Below, piece by piece: positions 46,319 to 56,399 of a stretch of 64,000 nt of DNA (its first letter is position 1; each line of letters opens with the position of its first letter). Both the position numbers and the translations under genes were made by a program. This stretch comes from Cycas panzhihuaensis (lineage: Eukaryota; Cycadophyta): contig CM041465.1 in assembly GCA_023213395.1 (NCBI GenBank), positions 238,955,741 through 239,019,740 of the forward strand. The letters are read 5' to 3'. Below the pieces are notes generated by a model. The model was not told the origin of the DNA. It saw nothing but the letters and a program-made list of their open reading frames with translations, and did no database searches.

Positions 46319-47778
46319 GTAGTAGAGCCTCATCACTTGAGATCATCTGGTGATGGAAAATACTGTCAATAGAAAAGAATCAATATCATCTACTAATACA
46401 AAGGTGTCATCATTCAAGAGGAGTAGCGAGTGTTGTGGCAGATCATGTGGACAAGGAAAGAGATGGAGTGGCATGGGGGCTACCCATGCGTCACCCAAGA
46501 GTCTAGTATGAAAGAATAAGGGGATGGGGAGGTTACCCCCATCACCCCTATGTGCAATATGAGTGCCATGCAAGGTCATGAGCTCAATCAATAAGTAGAT
46601 GCAAGCAAAAGACCTATACATATGGAGAGTCAATGTGCAAGAACATCGTGCTATGGATGGTATAAAGATAGGATGAAGAATCAAACCTAAGAGTCACCAT
46701 AGTTTAACTTCATTAGTGGCCTATTTTTAGAAGTACAAGATCATCATAATTAAAAGGAAGGATGATCTTGGGGTCTAAGTGGCTAGGCAACCCATTAGGC
46801 TACCTAGGGAGGATCATCTAAGAGAGGAAGATGACACTTAAGGATGTGACAAACAAGGCCATCTACCTCGATGTTCAGATCTTGGGGAATGTGTTAAACA
46901 TCCATGGATGGGAAAAGGGATAATAGGGTCTTAGAAATTGAAGTAAGGGCTCTCAATTGTGGGTAATGCACCTAGTAGACCTAGGTTAGTTACGACATGA
47001 CGATATGGGAGTCATAATAGAGGATGATAGGGCTATGGTGGAAGTAGAGTGTATTAGTAAGGGCTTTGATAATAGTTGTATATTCAGCCTCATTATTCAT
47101 AGCCTCAGGTAGAAAGACTACAGAATATATATAGTCATTTTGGAAGAGATCACAAAGGATCCACGTGGCCATGGAAGGTTTGGGATTTCCATGACTTTCT
47201 CTGTTAGTAAAGATGAGCAATACCATAGTAAAAAAAGTAGACTTTAAGTTAGATCATAAAAGAGATGGTAACAGCAATGTCAAGATGCAAGAAGGGTACC
47301 GATAGGGTTATGACAACTTAGAAATGATATAAATATTGGTCATGAGAGGATAGGAGAGCCCTAGAGATAGGCTACTAAGCTTGAGGGAAGCTTGTCCAGT
47401 AAAAGAGTGAGAAAAGGCTAGTAAATATACTCTTTCAGGGCCCTAGGGGATTGTTAAAGGGCTTATTGAGGCCTAGAAGGGAGGAGGAGCTTTCCCTAGG
47501 AGCCTTAAAGGCTCAAACAGATGGTAAAAATAGATTTAAGATGATGAAATGAGCTAAAGGAGTATAAACATAGGCATGTTTTAGAGCAGTATAAAAAATG
47601 AGACAGAAGGAGCCTCTAGAAAGCTAGAGGGGCTAATCATAAATATGCCAAAAAGGGATAAAAGGGATGCTATGGGAGCAAGAAAGGGGTCAGACCCTAA
47701 AGACAAAGGAAATAAGGACAAAGTGGAGATCTTGAGGATTTTCATAATAATGAGAACAAAGATGGTACCCTAAAACGC
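46319..47778 (-). mobile_element. 3' internal part of G-B (contains aRNH), cut by G-A
   Basis: Collinear with G-A 50328-51640. Bases 47520-47580 match G-A 51410-51470 (GAGTATAAAC, AGGCATG). It stops at the G-A LTR start (47779). The remaining G-B interior should lie beyond the window if G-A inserted here. Confidence 0.7.
46815..47235 (-). pseudogene. aRNH of G-B
   Basis: MVLLIFTNRESHGNPKPSM has Asn in place of the first catalytic Asp. NNEAEYTTIIKALTNTLYFHH keeps the Glu, and YYDSHIVMS keeps the next Asp. The last motif appears as NIEVDGLV. At least three stops. Closely related to the G-A copy. Confidence 0.75.
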
Positions 47779-50315
47779 TGCTACGGGCGGTGTCCCTACG
47801 TCTAGCAAAAAGGGTATAAAAATATACAATGTTGATTAAACTAGGCAGCAAGGACTTCACCTCATAGGGCGTTCGTGCGTCGGAGTGCAGATTCAGGACT
47901 GCAAGGTGCCTAGTTGCTTCCAAGTAGCCATGCAAAGCAAGGCCATCTTACCCCTCGGATGGCTGGGAAGAGGAGAAAGCACCTGGTGCGTTGCGTCTTC
48001 CCAAGGTAATGAGAAGGCAACAGACTGGAAGGGCAGCAAACTAATATATAGGTAAATACAAAAAGGGGGGTGTGACGAGGGTAACTCAAATGCAACGTAA
48101 ACAATCTAACTACGTTATGCTATGCTAGCCAAAGTAAGAAACAATATAAAAATAAGTTTACTTTTCTTTTTCCCCTTTTTAATCTTTTCCAAGTTCCTAA
48201 CTACACAAGCAGATGTATAAAAGGTGACAATGTAAAAGGGATATGCAAGGAACAAGGAGAATACCTGGATCCGGTGCCTGAATGGAGTGTTGCTCGTCCC
48301 TTTAAGTCTCGCTCCTTTCTACTCCATTCATCGTGCATGCGATGCCGATCGGCAGTAGTTGCTGGAAGTAATGGAAGAGGGGCTTACTTACCTCCCTTTT
48401 AGTATGCAAAAGTAAATAAACGGAAAAGAAATAAAAACGTGAAATAGTAAGAAATGCACCACACGTGGAACTAACCTGCAATGGGTTTGTTCCACGTACC
48501 GCTCCACTAATGCGAGATCCTACAAACAAGTTAGGAGAATACCTTTCTCTCAGAAGAGGAGCCACAGAATATACCAAAGATACGTACTAAAATCAAATGG
48601 AACTTAAATCTACACTAAGCATCAATATGTAATAAAGTAAAATGACGATATACAATAAAGACTCCCACCACCATACACCATAAATACACCCAAAAGGGAA
48701 AAGAGTATAGCCTCAGAATGGGTAACTCACCCATGAAAGACCTCCACGGAACTTAGGAAGGAGAAATGAGTTGACAACAAGGTCATAAAGCAACAAACCA
48801 TAATAAAGGAGGGAGCAACTGAAAGGTTTGGGGCTTAGGTAGGGCCCAATACCGACAGATGGGGTTTCTGGAAATGGCGTGGCAACAGGTTGTCTGTGCT
48901 AACTTGAACACCATAACTAGATTCCCTAAACTCCCTTAACCCATTTCCTAAGAAAGTACTAATGACATAGGGGAAGAGGATAAGGGATGGAACCCTTGGG
49001 GAGAAGGGCAGCAAAGGGGGACGGAACCCTACCTACCTCCCTAAAATCCTCTTATGTTGCCCCTTTGCAATGACCAACCAAGAAAGGGTTGAAAGGGATG
49101 GTTTAAAGCAAACAATGGGGATTCAAAAGAAAATGAGAATAGCACCAATCTAGTACAATAACATAAAAACTAGACAAACTAGAATTTCATTCATCAACAC
49201 ACAAAAGAGATAAGAATAAAACAAATTGCAAGTGGGAATAAAGAATACCTTGTTGGAAGAGAATCAAACATGAGCTTTGTTGTTAGGAAACAACAGCAAT
49301 AACTAGTGTATGAGGGCTGATAATGAAAGGTTTTTGCAAGAGTGAAGTGAGGAAAAATCCTTACAAACTTGGAGCCTTGGAAGTTGGCCCTTTGGAGAAG
49401 CTTTTTGGTGGAAGCTTCCTTTGGAACCTTGATCACTTGCAAAGAGGTATGAGGCTTGCTGTTGAGAGCTGTAGAGGGCAGCAATGGCCCTCGAAATCCA
49501 CCTAGTAGTAGTCCTTCTCTTCTGTGACAAGTTCCTGTGCATGTAGATTCTATCTTTCTCTATGAGTTTTTAGTTGAAAAGTCAGAAAAATGGCCAAAAG
49601 ATCCTGAGAATGGAGAGCAAAATCCCCTTTATCCCCCTATTCATTGTAGGTGAACGTTGGGGGTGTCAGGGCGATGTAAATCGATCCATGCCACGCAGAA
49701 GTTCCATAAAAAAAATAGAAACTATTGCATGGCTCTCTTTTTTTAAATTTGAAATAGTCATATCATGTAAACTCTGCATCAAGAACAAAGACATGATGTA
49801 GCTAAGTTCTGATGGTATCAGACTAGAAACAAAAAAAAAGAGAAAAATAAACAGAAACATAAGGTTTTGAAGTAAAAATTAAGACCAAATATAAGCTAGA
49901 GCAGTTAGGGGAATGCCCAGGTAATGGGCAAGTAGTTAAAATAATGAAATGAGTCCCAACTAAGGATTAAATCAGGCTTAGGAGGGACTACAATGCGAAC
50001 AACATGTTGTAACGGGAGTAAACAGGACTGACTGAAACATCTCGGGAGACCGTGGAGACAAAGTGGGTGGCTGTGCGCCATACGGGGTGTAGTATTCGCT
50101 GAGGAATGCCCCCATTGTGAGTTGTCATAGGCTGATGGTGTGCTGTAAGCACATGCAATATGATCAGGCAGAGAAGCAATGCATGCAGGTAGGCGTATGT
50201 CAAGCAACTTATGCTAAATAATCTTAATCAAGCATGGGCAGGAGAAAGTAAGAATGTATACCTGAATAAACCTGCGCCGATGCATCTCGAGTCCATTCCC
50301 AGTAGTTGGGAAACA
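47779..50315 (-). repeat. 3' LTR of G-A
   Basis: 2,537 bp, TGCTACGGGCGG to TGGGAAACA on the plus strand. About 90 percent identical by eye to 61793-64000; nearly all differences are transitions. The upper end is confirmed by the adjoining polypurine tract. Open frames inside are spurious. Confidence 0.88.
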
Positions 50316-50327
50316 CTGCCCCCTTGG
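50316..50327 (-). other. Polypurine tract of G-A
   Basis: The minus strand reads CCAAGGGGGCAG immediately before the LTR start TGTTTCCCAAC. Confidence 0.85.
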
Positions 50328-50396
50328 GAGCAAAGCTTCACTGCTGAGAAGCGTAACGTGATGGCGAATGCTGACAATCAAAGATATGAATAGCAC

Positions 50397-50399
<3 letters not shown>

Positions 50400-50449
<50 letters not shown>
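50400..50449. repeat. (TA)n microsatellite
   Basis: About 25 uninterrupted TA units, roughly 80 bases inside the polypurine tract of G-A. The corresponding place in G-B (about 46390) has no such run. Confidence 0.95.
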
Positions 50450-50451
<2 letters not shown>

Positions 50452-50710
50452 CAATAATGAGCAGTACATAGACCAAGGGCATAGGTGAGTGTCATGGCAA
50501 AACACATCGACAAGGGAGACAGAGACGAGGATAATGTAGGGGTTGCCTATGTATCGTCTAAGCATCGACCTGTAAATGAAATAAGCAAGTAAAAGGGGAT
50601 GCCCCTATTACCAAAGTGCAACACGAAGTAGAAGGGCATCCAGTAAATAAAGCAAGCACATCTAATTAACAGCAACCAGAGACTCGGGCACGGGCTGGCC
50701 AGGCAAGCCT

Positions 50711-51140
50711 TAGGGGCAGTCATCCAGAAGAGGGAGGCGACACTCAAGGATGAGGCGGACAAGGCTGTCGGCCTCAGCATTGAGGTTCCTAGGGATATGT
50801 TGAAAATCCACTGATGATAAGTGAGCCAAAAGAGACTTGGCAGCAGACGCGAGGGTTCTCAAGTGAGGGTATCGCACCTGGTAGACCTAGGTGAGATGGG
50901 ACACCACAACTTGAGAATCGCAAAGCAACACGATGGACCCGTGATGGAAATAGAGAGCATCAGTAAGAGCTTCAATAACGCCTATGTACTCAGCTTCGTT
51001 ATTGGTTGCCTCGGGAAGGAAGACCCCGGAATGCAAGAAATCATGTTCGTAGGGGCTGCGAAGAATCCATGTAGTGGCAGAAGGTCCGGGGTTGCCGCGA
51101 CTTCCACCATCGGTAAAAATGTAAAGGGATATGTCTGAAT
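50711..51140 (-). pseudogene. aRNH of G-A, catalytic residues intact
   Basis: The minus-strand translation gives IFTDGGSRGNPGPSATTW (first Asp), PEATNNEAEYIGVIEALTDA (Glu), IVLLCDSQVVVSHL (Asp), then SLLAHLSSVDFQHIPRN and LNAEADSLVRLILE (last Asp), ending at a natural TAA near 50711. All four expected catalytic residues are present. A single in-frame TAG lies after VVVSHLT. Known in Tat elements as a second RNase H of archaeal type; it may help process or prime cDNA. It lies between the PMD gene and the 3' LTR. Confidence 0.88.
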
Positions 51141-52059
51141 ACTAAGCTCTGGTAGCAAATAAATAGTGATGAAAGTAAGAGAAAGACTCGAATGGCGAGC
51201 AAAAAGATGGCCGAGAAGTGCAGGAGGACCTAGCAATGAGGTTACCCGAGAACGAGAACGAGCAATCTGGCCACTGGCTAAGAGTGGGTAGAGAAAAGAT
51301 GCCCTAGAGCATCAAAGGTTGCTTTGGGAAGTAAAACATACCCCCAGACAGGGGAGCATTCCCTTTGGAGACCCGAGGAGCAGAAAAGGGCTGCAGAAGC
51401 AGGTCTAGGGCGGCGAAATAAGCCAAACGAGTATAAACTCAGGCATGCCCGGGAGCGGCACGCAAAATGATGTAGAAGGGCCCTGGCAAAAGTGTGATAA
51501 CGAGGTGCCATAAATGCCCTTGCAAGGGAGGGCAAAAAGGGTATTAATAGAGCACAATGGGTAACAGGGCCAGAAGGCAAAGGCTATCAGGGCAACGAGA
51601 CGGTCCCAACGACTGTCACGAGGTCAGAAACGAAAGAAGTGCCTGTCGGGACCCCCGCCTATATAAGGAAAACGAATGAAAATCGGATTCATTTTCACTG
51701 GCTCTCGTGCGAAACCAAAGCCATTCCCTTATGATGCGAAGTGCTACCTGACTTCAAAGGCACACAAGAGATGATCTGACCATTAGATCCGAGCGCAGTG
51801 AGAGTCATTATGACCAGAGAGACGAGATGACGACGGTCAGGCCAGACCCAATGAGTGGATCTCACGAAACCTTCTCCATTTCAAAGTTCAAAGTTCATTA
51901 CTTTTTAGTTAATTTTAATGCATTTTTTATGCCCTCTATGGGTAATTAGATACCTCTCAGAGTCTAAATTAGACCCAAAAAGAGGTGGGGACCTAGGCAT
52001 TAGGGAGCTCTGGTCCCAATGGACCCCACGGGGGTCCACCACAAAAATTTTAAGATTTT
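51141..52059. other. Spacer between aRNH and PMD gene of G-A
   Basis: Collinear with G-B 47240-47778 up to about 51640. Beyond that it is unique here, with a repeated AAAGTTCAAAGTTCA stretch near 51882. No convincing gene. It probably holds the distal 5' flank of the PMD gene. Confidence 0.5.
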
Positions 52060-52335
52060 TTGGGCACAAACCCCCATTTTTAGAGGGGTTGCCGTTCATA
52101 CCATGGCCAAGATCATGGTGCCGCGATCTTGGAAGTGGGATCGCTACAGGATGATCGCCATGGGACCCGCTCTAAATTTAGCAGTACCACTAAATTTAGC
52201 GCGACTGTGCGTAAAACCGAAAAAATAGAAGAGGGCCAAACAATTTCAAAATTTATGCAGGAAAGTCAAAAAGAAAGCTAGGAGCATAGATGACTACTAG
52301 GAGGATGACCTTGACTGGTTTTTTGATGATTGCAG
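52060..52335 (+). promoter_or_regulatory. Putative 5' flank and leader of the antisense PMD gene
   Basis: It contains ATACCATGG, CATGGTGCCGCGAT and GCAGTACCACTAAATTTAGCG at 52098-52202. The last matches the G-A LTR segment GTACCGCTAAATTTA (63814-63829). A good splice acceptor (GGTTTTTTGATGATTGCAG) ends at 52335, so a 5' exon may lie upstream. No TATA box could be assigned with confidence. Confidence 0.4.
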
Positions 52336-53279
52336 GTAGTTATCGTGGTGGACAACTGCAAGAACGTAGGCATGCCCATATTGAGCTACATAGAGATGGC
52401 GTCCCAAGAGGACAACGTGACTCTGAAGAGGTGTGGCCTATACAAGGCCCTCAAGACACCTCAATTCGCATCAGACCAGAGGCTTCTGGTTGATATCGTG
52501 CCACACTGGGACAGGAGGAGGCACGTATTTCACCTGCCTCAGATAGGTGATATCACGATCACCCCATGGGATATTAGGTAGATTCTGGGAGTTCCAGCGA
52601 CAGGGAGGCCAGTGAGGCTGGGAGCGCTACCTAGCACCGAGGTAGCACACAGAGAGGTGGCCCAATTTTTCACAGGGACTGACAGGTGGGAGTGGAGGGG
52701 AGTTGCCCTCCAGACTATGCTCATGTCTAGGATTCCTTAGGTGAGGAAGCTGATCATACTATGCATTCTATTCTGGATTTCCCAGAAATAGAACTGAGGA
52801 GATCACAGCCAATTTGGGTGGATCTGTGTGGCCGGTGCGGTAGGTGAGAGGATGGATTGGGCTACCCTAGTTGCGGCAAACCTCATCACATAGCTAGACA
52901 CCATCCAGAGTTCTGGTAGGGGAGGATTCTCTTACAGCACGCTGTTGCAATGCTGGTTTTTTGACCATTTTGTAGTAGTGGCACCAGTAGGGGGGGCATA
53001 CCCCATAGCAGAGTGGGCCCCGATGGTCCACAGATGGCAGACGCGACTCCAAGGGATAGAGGACCAGGCCCATGTCTGTCGGTCGGTAGATGCAACGTCA
53101 CTCGACCTCCTCACTTTGACAGACTATACAACAGAGCTATACAGGGCAGTGAGGTGGGAGAGTGATGATGGAGCAGGCGGAGCAAGAGCGGCCATCGATG
53201 ACGACGACGATGACGATAATGATGGCAATAGCGGTGATGACAACGATGATGGGGGAGACGGGGCTAGCCCATCATGACC

Positions 53280-53400
53280 TGTAGGAGAGGCAAGTTCATC
53301 ACGACCTGCAGGAGGGGCAGGTCCATCACGTTCAACAGGAGGAGCAACAGGACCATCCGGGACTGCCGGAGGAGGGGCAGGCCCATCAGGAGCTGTTGAG
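53280..53400 (+). repeat. Coding minisatellite in the PMD gene linker
   Basis: About four units of 27-33 bases sharing GGAGGGGCAGG and CCATCA encode a GPS-T-GG-A type repeat. The adjoining 53200-53265 is a GAC/GAT-rich Asp tract. Confidence 0.75.
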
Positions 53401-53589
53401 GAGAGCAGGGGGCTAGAGACCAGGGCTCACCGACTACATATCATGAGGAGATCCAGAGAGGTAAGGGTCGAGCCAGGTCCACTGCTTGGGAGGCGAGGCG
53501 GAGGAGGTACTGGGATGAGGTACCTGCAGTTGGTGGAGGGCCAAGAGATGAGGATATTGCCCGAGCAGAGGAGCTAGCGGCCATGGCAG

Positions 53590-53701
53590 GTGAGACCTAA
53601 CCATTTCGTTAGTCGTTTGACATCTAGACAGATACTTGGTTTCATTTTATTATGGTATGCAATGAGGATATACACTGACACATGGCATGTTGCATTGGCA
53701 G
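53590..53701 (+). other. Predicted 112-nt intron in the antisense PMD gene
   Basis: Donor CAG|GTGAGA at 53590; acceptor TGCATTGGCAG|GT ending at 53701; T-rich stretch in the middle and CTGAC near 53676 as a possible branch point. Upstream coding is in frame 0 (EELAAMA), downstream in frame 1 (IAEVQRLVEAM). Removing 112 bases joins them in phase through a Gly codon. The intronic translation looks non-coding. Confidence 0.7.
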
Positions 53702-54239
53702 GTATAGCAGAGGTCCAGAGACTGGTGGAGGCCATGGTGAGGGAGATGTTCCCTCAGGTCTACGCAGAGGGGCAACCACCCATCCAGGCGGAGGATGCGC
53801 CCAGGTCGGCAGGAGCCCATATGCAAGCATTCACCCCACTGGCGAGGGTGAGAGACATCTGGGCTGCACAGTCCCAGGAACACATGACATTTAGGGGGCA
53901 GCTGCAGCGAGAGCTTGACATGGCCAGGGGTGAGCGGGACAAGCTGCGTAGACGAGTCTAGGCCTTAGAGGCTCAGAACAGAGCAGGGGGAGATGCAGAG
54001 AGCAGGGTCTGCATAGCGGTACTGTAGGAGCACCTCAAGGTGATAGAGGAGGGGCTCCGAGGAGAGAGGGATCATATCTAGGCCCGATATGATCAGTTGG
54101 TGGCCCAGATGGCCTCGAGGTCAAGCATGAGTCAGACATGCACGCACATAGCAGCTACGAACCTGAGATGACTTCGGGATGAGGGGAGCGAGGCAGGCAG
54201 CTCGCGGAGGCCCAGGAGGAGCCTCAGAGGAATGTGATC

Positions 54240-54989
54240 CCCAGGAGAGGGATCACACAGACCAGGGGATGGCACCCTAGGATCAGGATAACAGTAGCAT
54301 ATGAGATGTATATTTGGTTTTGATAGGAAAGCACGGGCCTCCAGGGGGTCATATGTAGGCTCACATGATTGTACCCCCCCAGCAAGGATCCTAGCTTCCC
54401 ATATGCATGATGTACCATGACATTTTTAATGGATATATATATACAGGGTAATTGGAACCCCATTTTGACATGAAATGGTGTGTATACCATGTATGATAGA
54501 GATAGCATGTATGTTTTACTTTGTATGTTATAAATGTTGTAAATGTTTTGATGTAAATATGTTTTGTTGTAAGTATTTTGTTGTAAGATGCATGTATTTC
54601 CTTCCATGTATGGCTATATGTCTAACATGAGTACACACATCCACTGTAAGTAGAGGTGATCGAGAAGTGTGAGGTTAGAAATAGAGCGACATGCACGTCC
54701 ACGGAGGAGCATAGCGGAATATGCAAATGAAGCAACATGCATGAGAAGGGAGTGACAATACTCCACAGCATCGTCCTAGTCGGGGAATGCCTAAATAGGA
54801 GGACAAAGGTTCTCGAGAGGATACAAGAACGCGGGTTCCACGGGAGGAACTGGAAGAAGAGAAGCGAAAATCTATCTTAAATTGCCATTCTGCCCGTGGT
54901 TGGGAGGAATGGGAACAATTTAAAATGGTAGTTTAGGCTCGTTTCAGAGCAATGCAGAGAAATAGCAGAAGGATCATGCGTAAAACTTC
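54240..54989. other. Spacer between integrase and PMD 3' end of G-A
   Basis: AT-rich part (54290-54620) with repeated TGTTTTGTTGTAA-like words, then a mixed part. Nothing coding recognised. It probably holds the 3' ends of both convergent transcription units. Confidence 0.5.
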
Positions 54990-56170
54990 TTAAGAAAATT
55001 TCCGTTGACTGCTTTCTTGAATTCTAGGCCTTCCAAGGTGGCGATCCTGTAGGTGTCGTCATCGAGGCTTTTGAGAACGATGAAAGGGCCTACCTATTTG
55101 GGCCTGAATTTGGCTAAACGATCGTAAAGGTATTCCAACTTAAGGATGTGGTCCCCAGGGCACAAAGGACGAGCATGAAGATGTTTGTTGTGTGTCCTTT
55201 GTAAGTGGGCTTTTGAAGCAAGGTTCACTTGATAAGCCGTTAAGCGCCTCTCGTCCAGGGCTTCGAGGTCCAAGAGGCGAGCCTGGCAAATAGACTCCTC
55301 GTCAATGAGGCCTCGAAGGGAAACCTGTAGAGAGGGGATCTTTACTTCCAGTGGGAGTACTGCCTCAGTTCCGTAGACTAACGAGAATGGAGTTATTCCG
55401 GTAGCCATGTAGATGGAAGCGCAATAAGCCCACAAGGCGGAAGGGAGTTGGATGTGCCAATCTCTTTGAGATTGAGCAACGGTCTTCTTTAGAATATTGA
55501 TGAGCATTTTGTTGAAAGATTCAACTTGCCCGTTTGCTTGGGGGTAATAAGGGGATGACATCTTATGCGAGATTCTGAATTTCTTGCATAGCTCATCCAT
55601 TTCTTTATTACAGAAGGAAGTTCCATTATCTGTAATTAGGACATCTGGAATCTCGAAATGGCAAATAATATACTAGTAGACGAAGGTGGCTATCATCTTG
55701 CCAGGCGTAGTAGATAGGGGGATTGCCTCTGCCCATTTAGTGAAGTATTCGGTAGCGGTTAAGATATATTTATATTGTGCAGAAGATGGCAGCGATATAG
55801 CCCTAATGAGGTCTAAGCCCCATTGAGAAAAGGGCCACAGAGACACGATAGGGTGTAACGCCTTGAAAGGTATGTGAGAGACATTGGCATGCTCCTGACA
55901 TCGCTGACATCTAAGGGCATAGGAATGGGCATCCTTGAATAAGGATGGCCAGTAATAACCCATGTGGAGGATACTTTGGGCCATGGATTGGCCCCCAAAG
56001 TGGCCCCCACAAATGCCATGATGGCATTCGTGGAGTATTTGGTCTGCTTCATCATGAACGTAGTGAAGTAGGATCCCGTCGAAGGATCTCTTGTACAACA
56101 CTTTGTCCACGAGGAAGTGTTACCTAACAGTGGCGTAGATGCACGACCTAACCTTATTACTGGCTTCAAG
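54990..56170 (-). pseudogene. Integrase of G-A
   Basis: 56110-55673: HHCC zinc region (HECHHGICGGHFGG, CQRCQEH), the core start FSQWGLDLIRAI (first Asp), YILTATEYFTKWAEA. A TAG follows FVY. The next part has ITDNGTSFCNKEM (second Asp), then 55600-55094: YYPQANGQVESFNKML (Glu), SALWAYCASIYMATG, FSLVYGTEAVLPLEV, CPGDHILKLEYL and the GPF motif VGPFIVLK after a second stop. All DDE residues are present; only two stops lie in one continuous frame. No chromodomain. Confidence 0.88.
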
Positions 56171-56399
56171 GTGATATTCTTGCTAAGTCAAATATCGCAC
56201 AATGTCGCCATACCACTCACTATCAGCGAGTGGGTGAGGAGAAGCATCTTGGACGATCATAATAGACTCGTCTGGGAAAGAGTCATCAACAGGAATGTCG
56301 CTCGCGTTGCGAATGGCAGCATCAGCCAATTACTCTGCTACTATTATTCCCTTCTTTGACTTCCTGTTAACGACTTGCAAGTTGAACTCTTGAAGCAGG

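Larger units (their letters stand above)
52330..54239 (+). pseudogene. PMD / coiled-coil gene, antisense within G-A
   Basis: Frame 1 from 52330: RCGLYKALKTPQFA, HWDRRRHVFHLPQIGDITIT, PWDIR-stop-ILGVPATGRPV (the PMD core), GGFSYSTLLQCWFFDHFVVV, then an Asp-rich stretch (53200-53265), a Gly/Pro/Ser repeat (53280-53400), a shift to frame 0 near 53400 (PRDEDIARAEELAAMA), an intron (53590-53701), and a C-terminal coiled coil in frame 1 (RLVEAMVREMF, GQLQRELDMARGERDKLRRR, EHLKVIEEGLRGERD) to a stop near 54239. About nine in-frame stops outside the intron. GC content is well above the surroundings. PMD proteins are nuclear regulators of silencing and transcription; this one's role is unknown. Confidence 0.8.

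Noticed and set aside
47755-47775. AAGATGGTACC next to the G-A 3' LTR, resembling the reverse of the primer site
   Set aside because: It aligns better with G-A 51590-51610, so it is part of G-B interior sequence, and the resemblance is chance.
50821-51138. 105-codon plus-strand open frame
   Set aside because: Exact opposite strand of the aRNH domain, which has clear catalytic motifs; the plus frame is a shadow.
53459-53468. AG|GTAAGG as a second intron donor in the PMD gene
   Set aside because: Frame 0 reads through it with coding character and no matching acceptor is needed downstream.
53642-53942. Minus-strand open frames overlapping the PMD gene
   Set aside because: High GC opens extra frames; only the plus strand gives PMD and coiled-coil character and a phase-correct intron.
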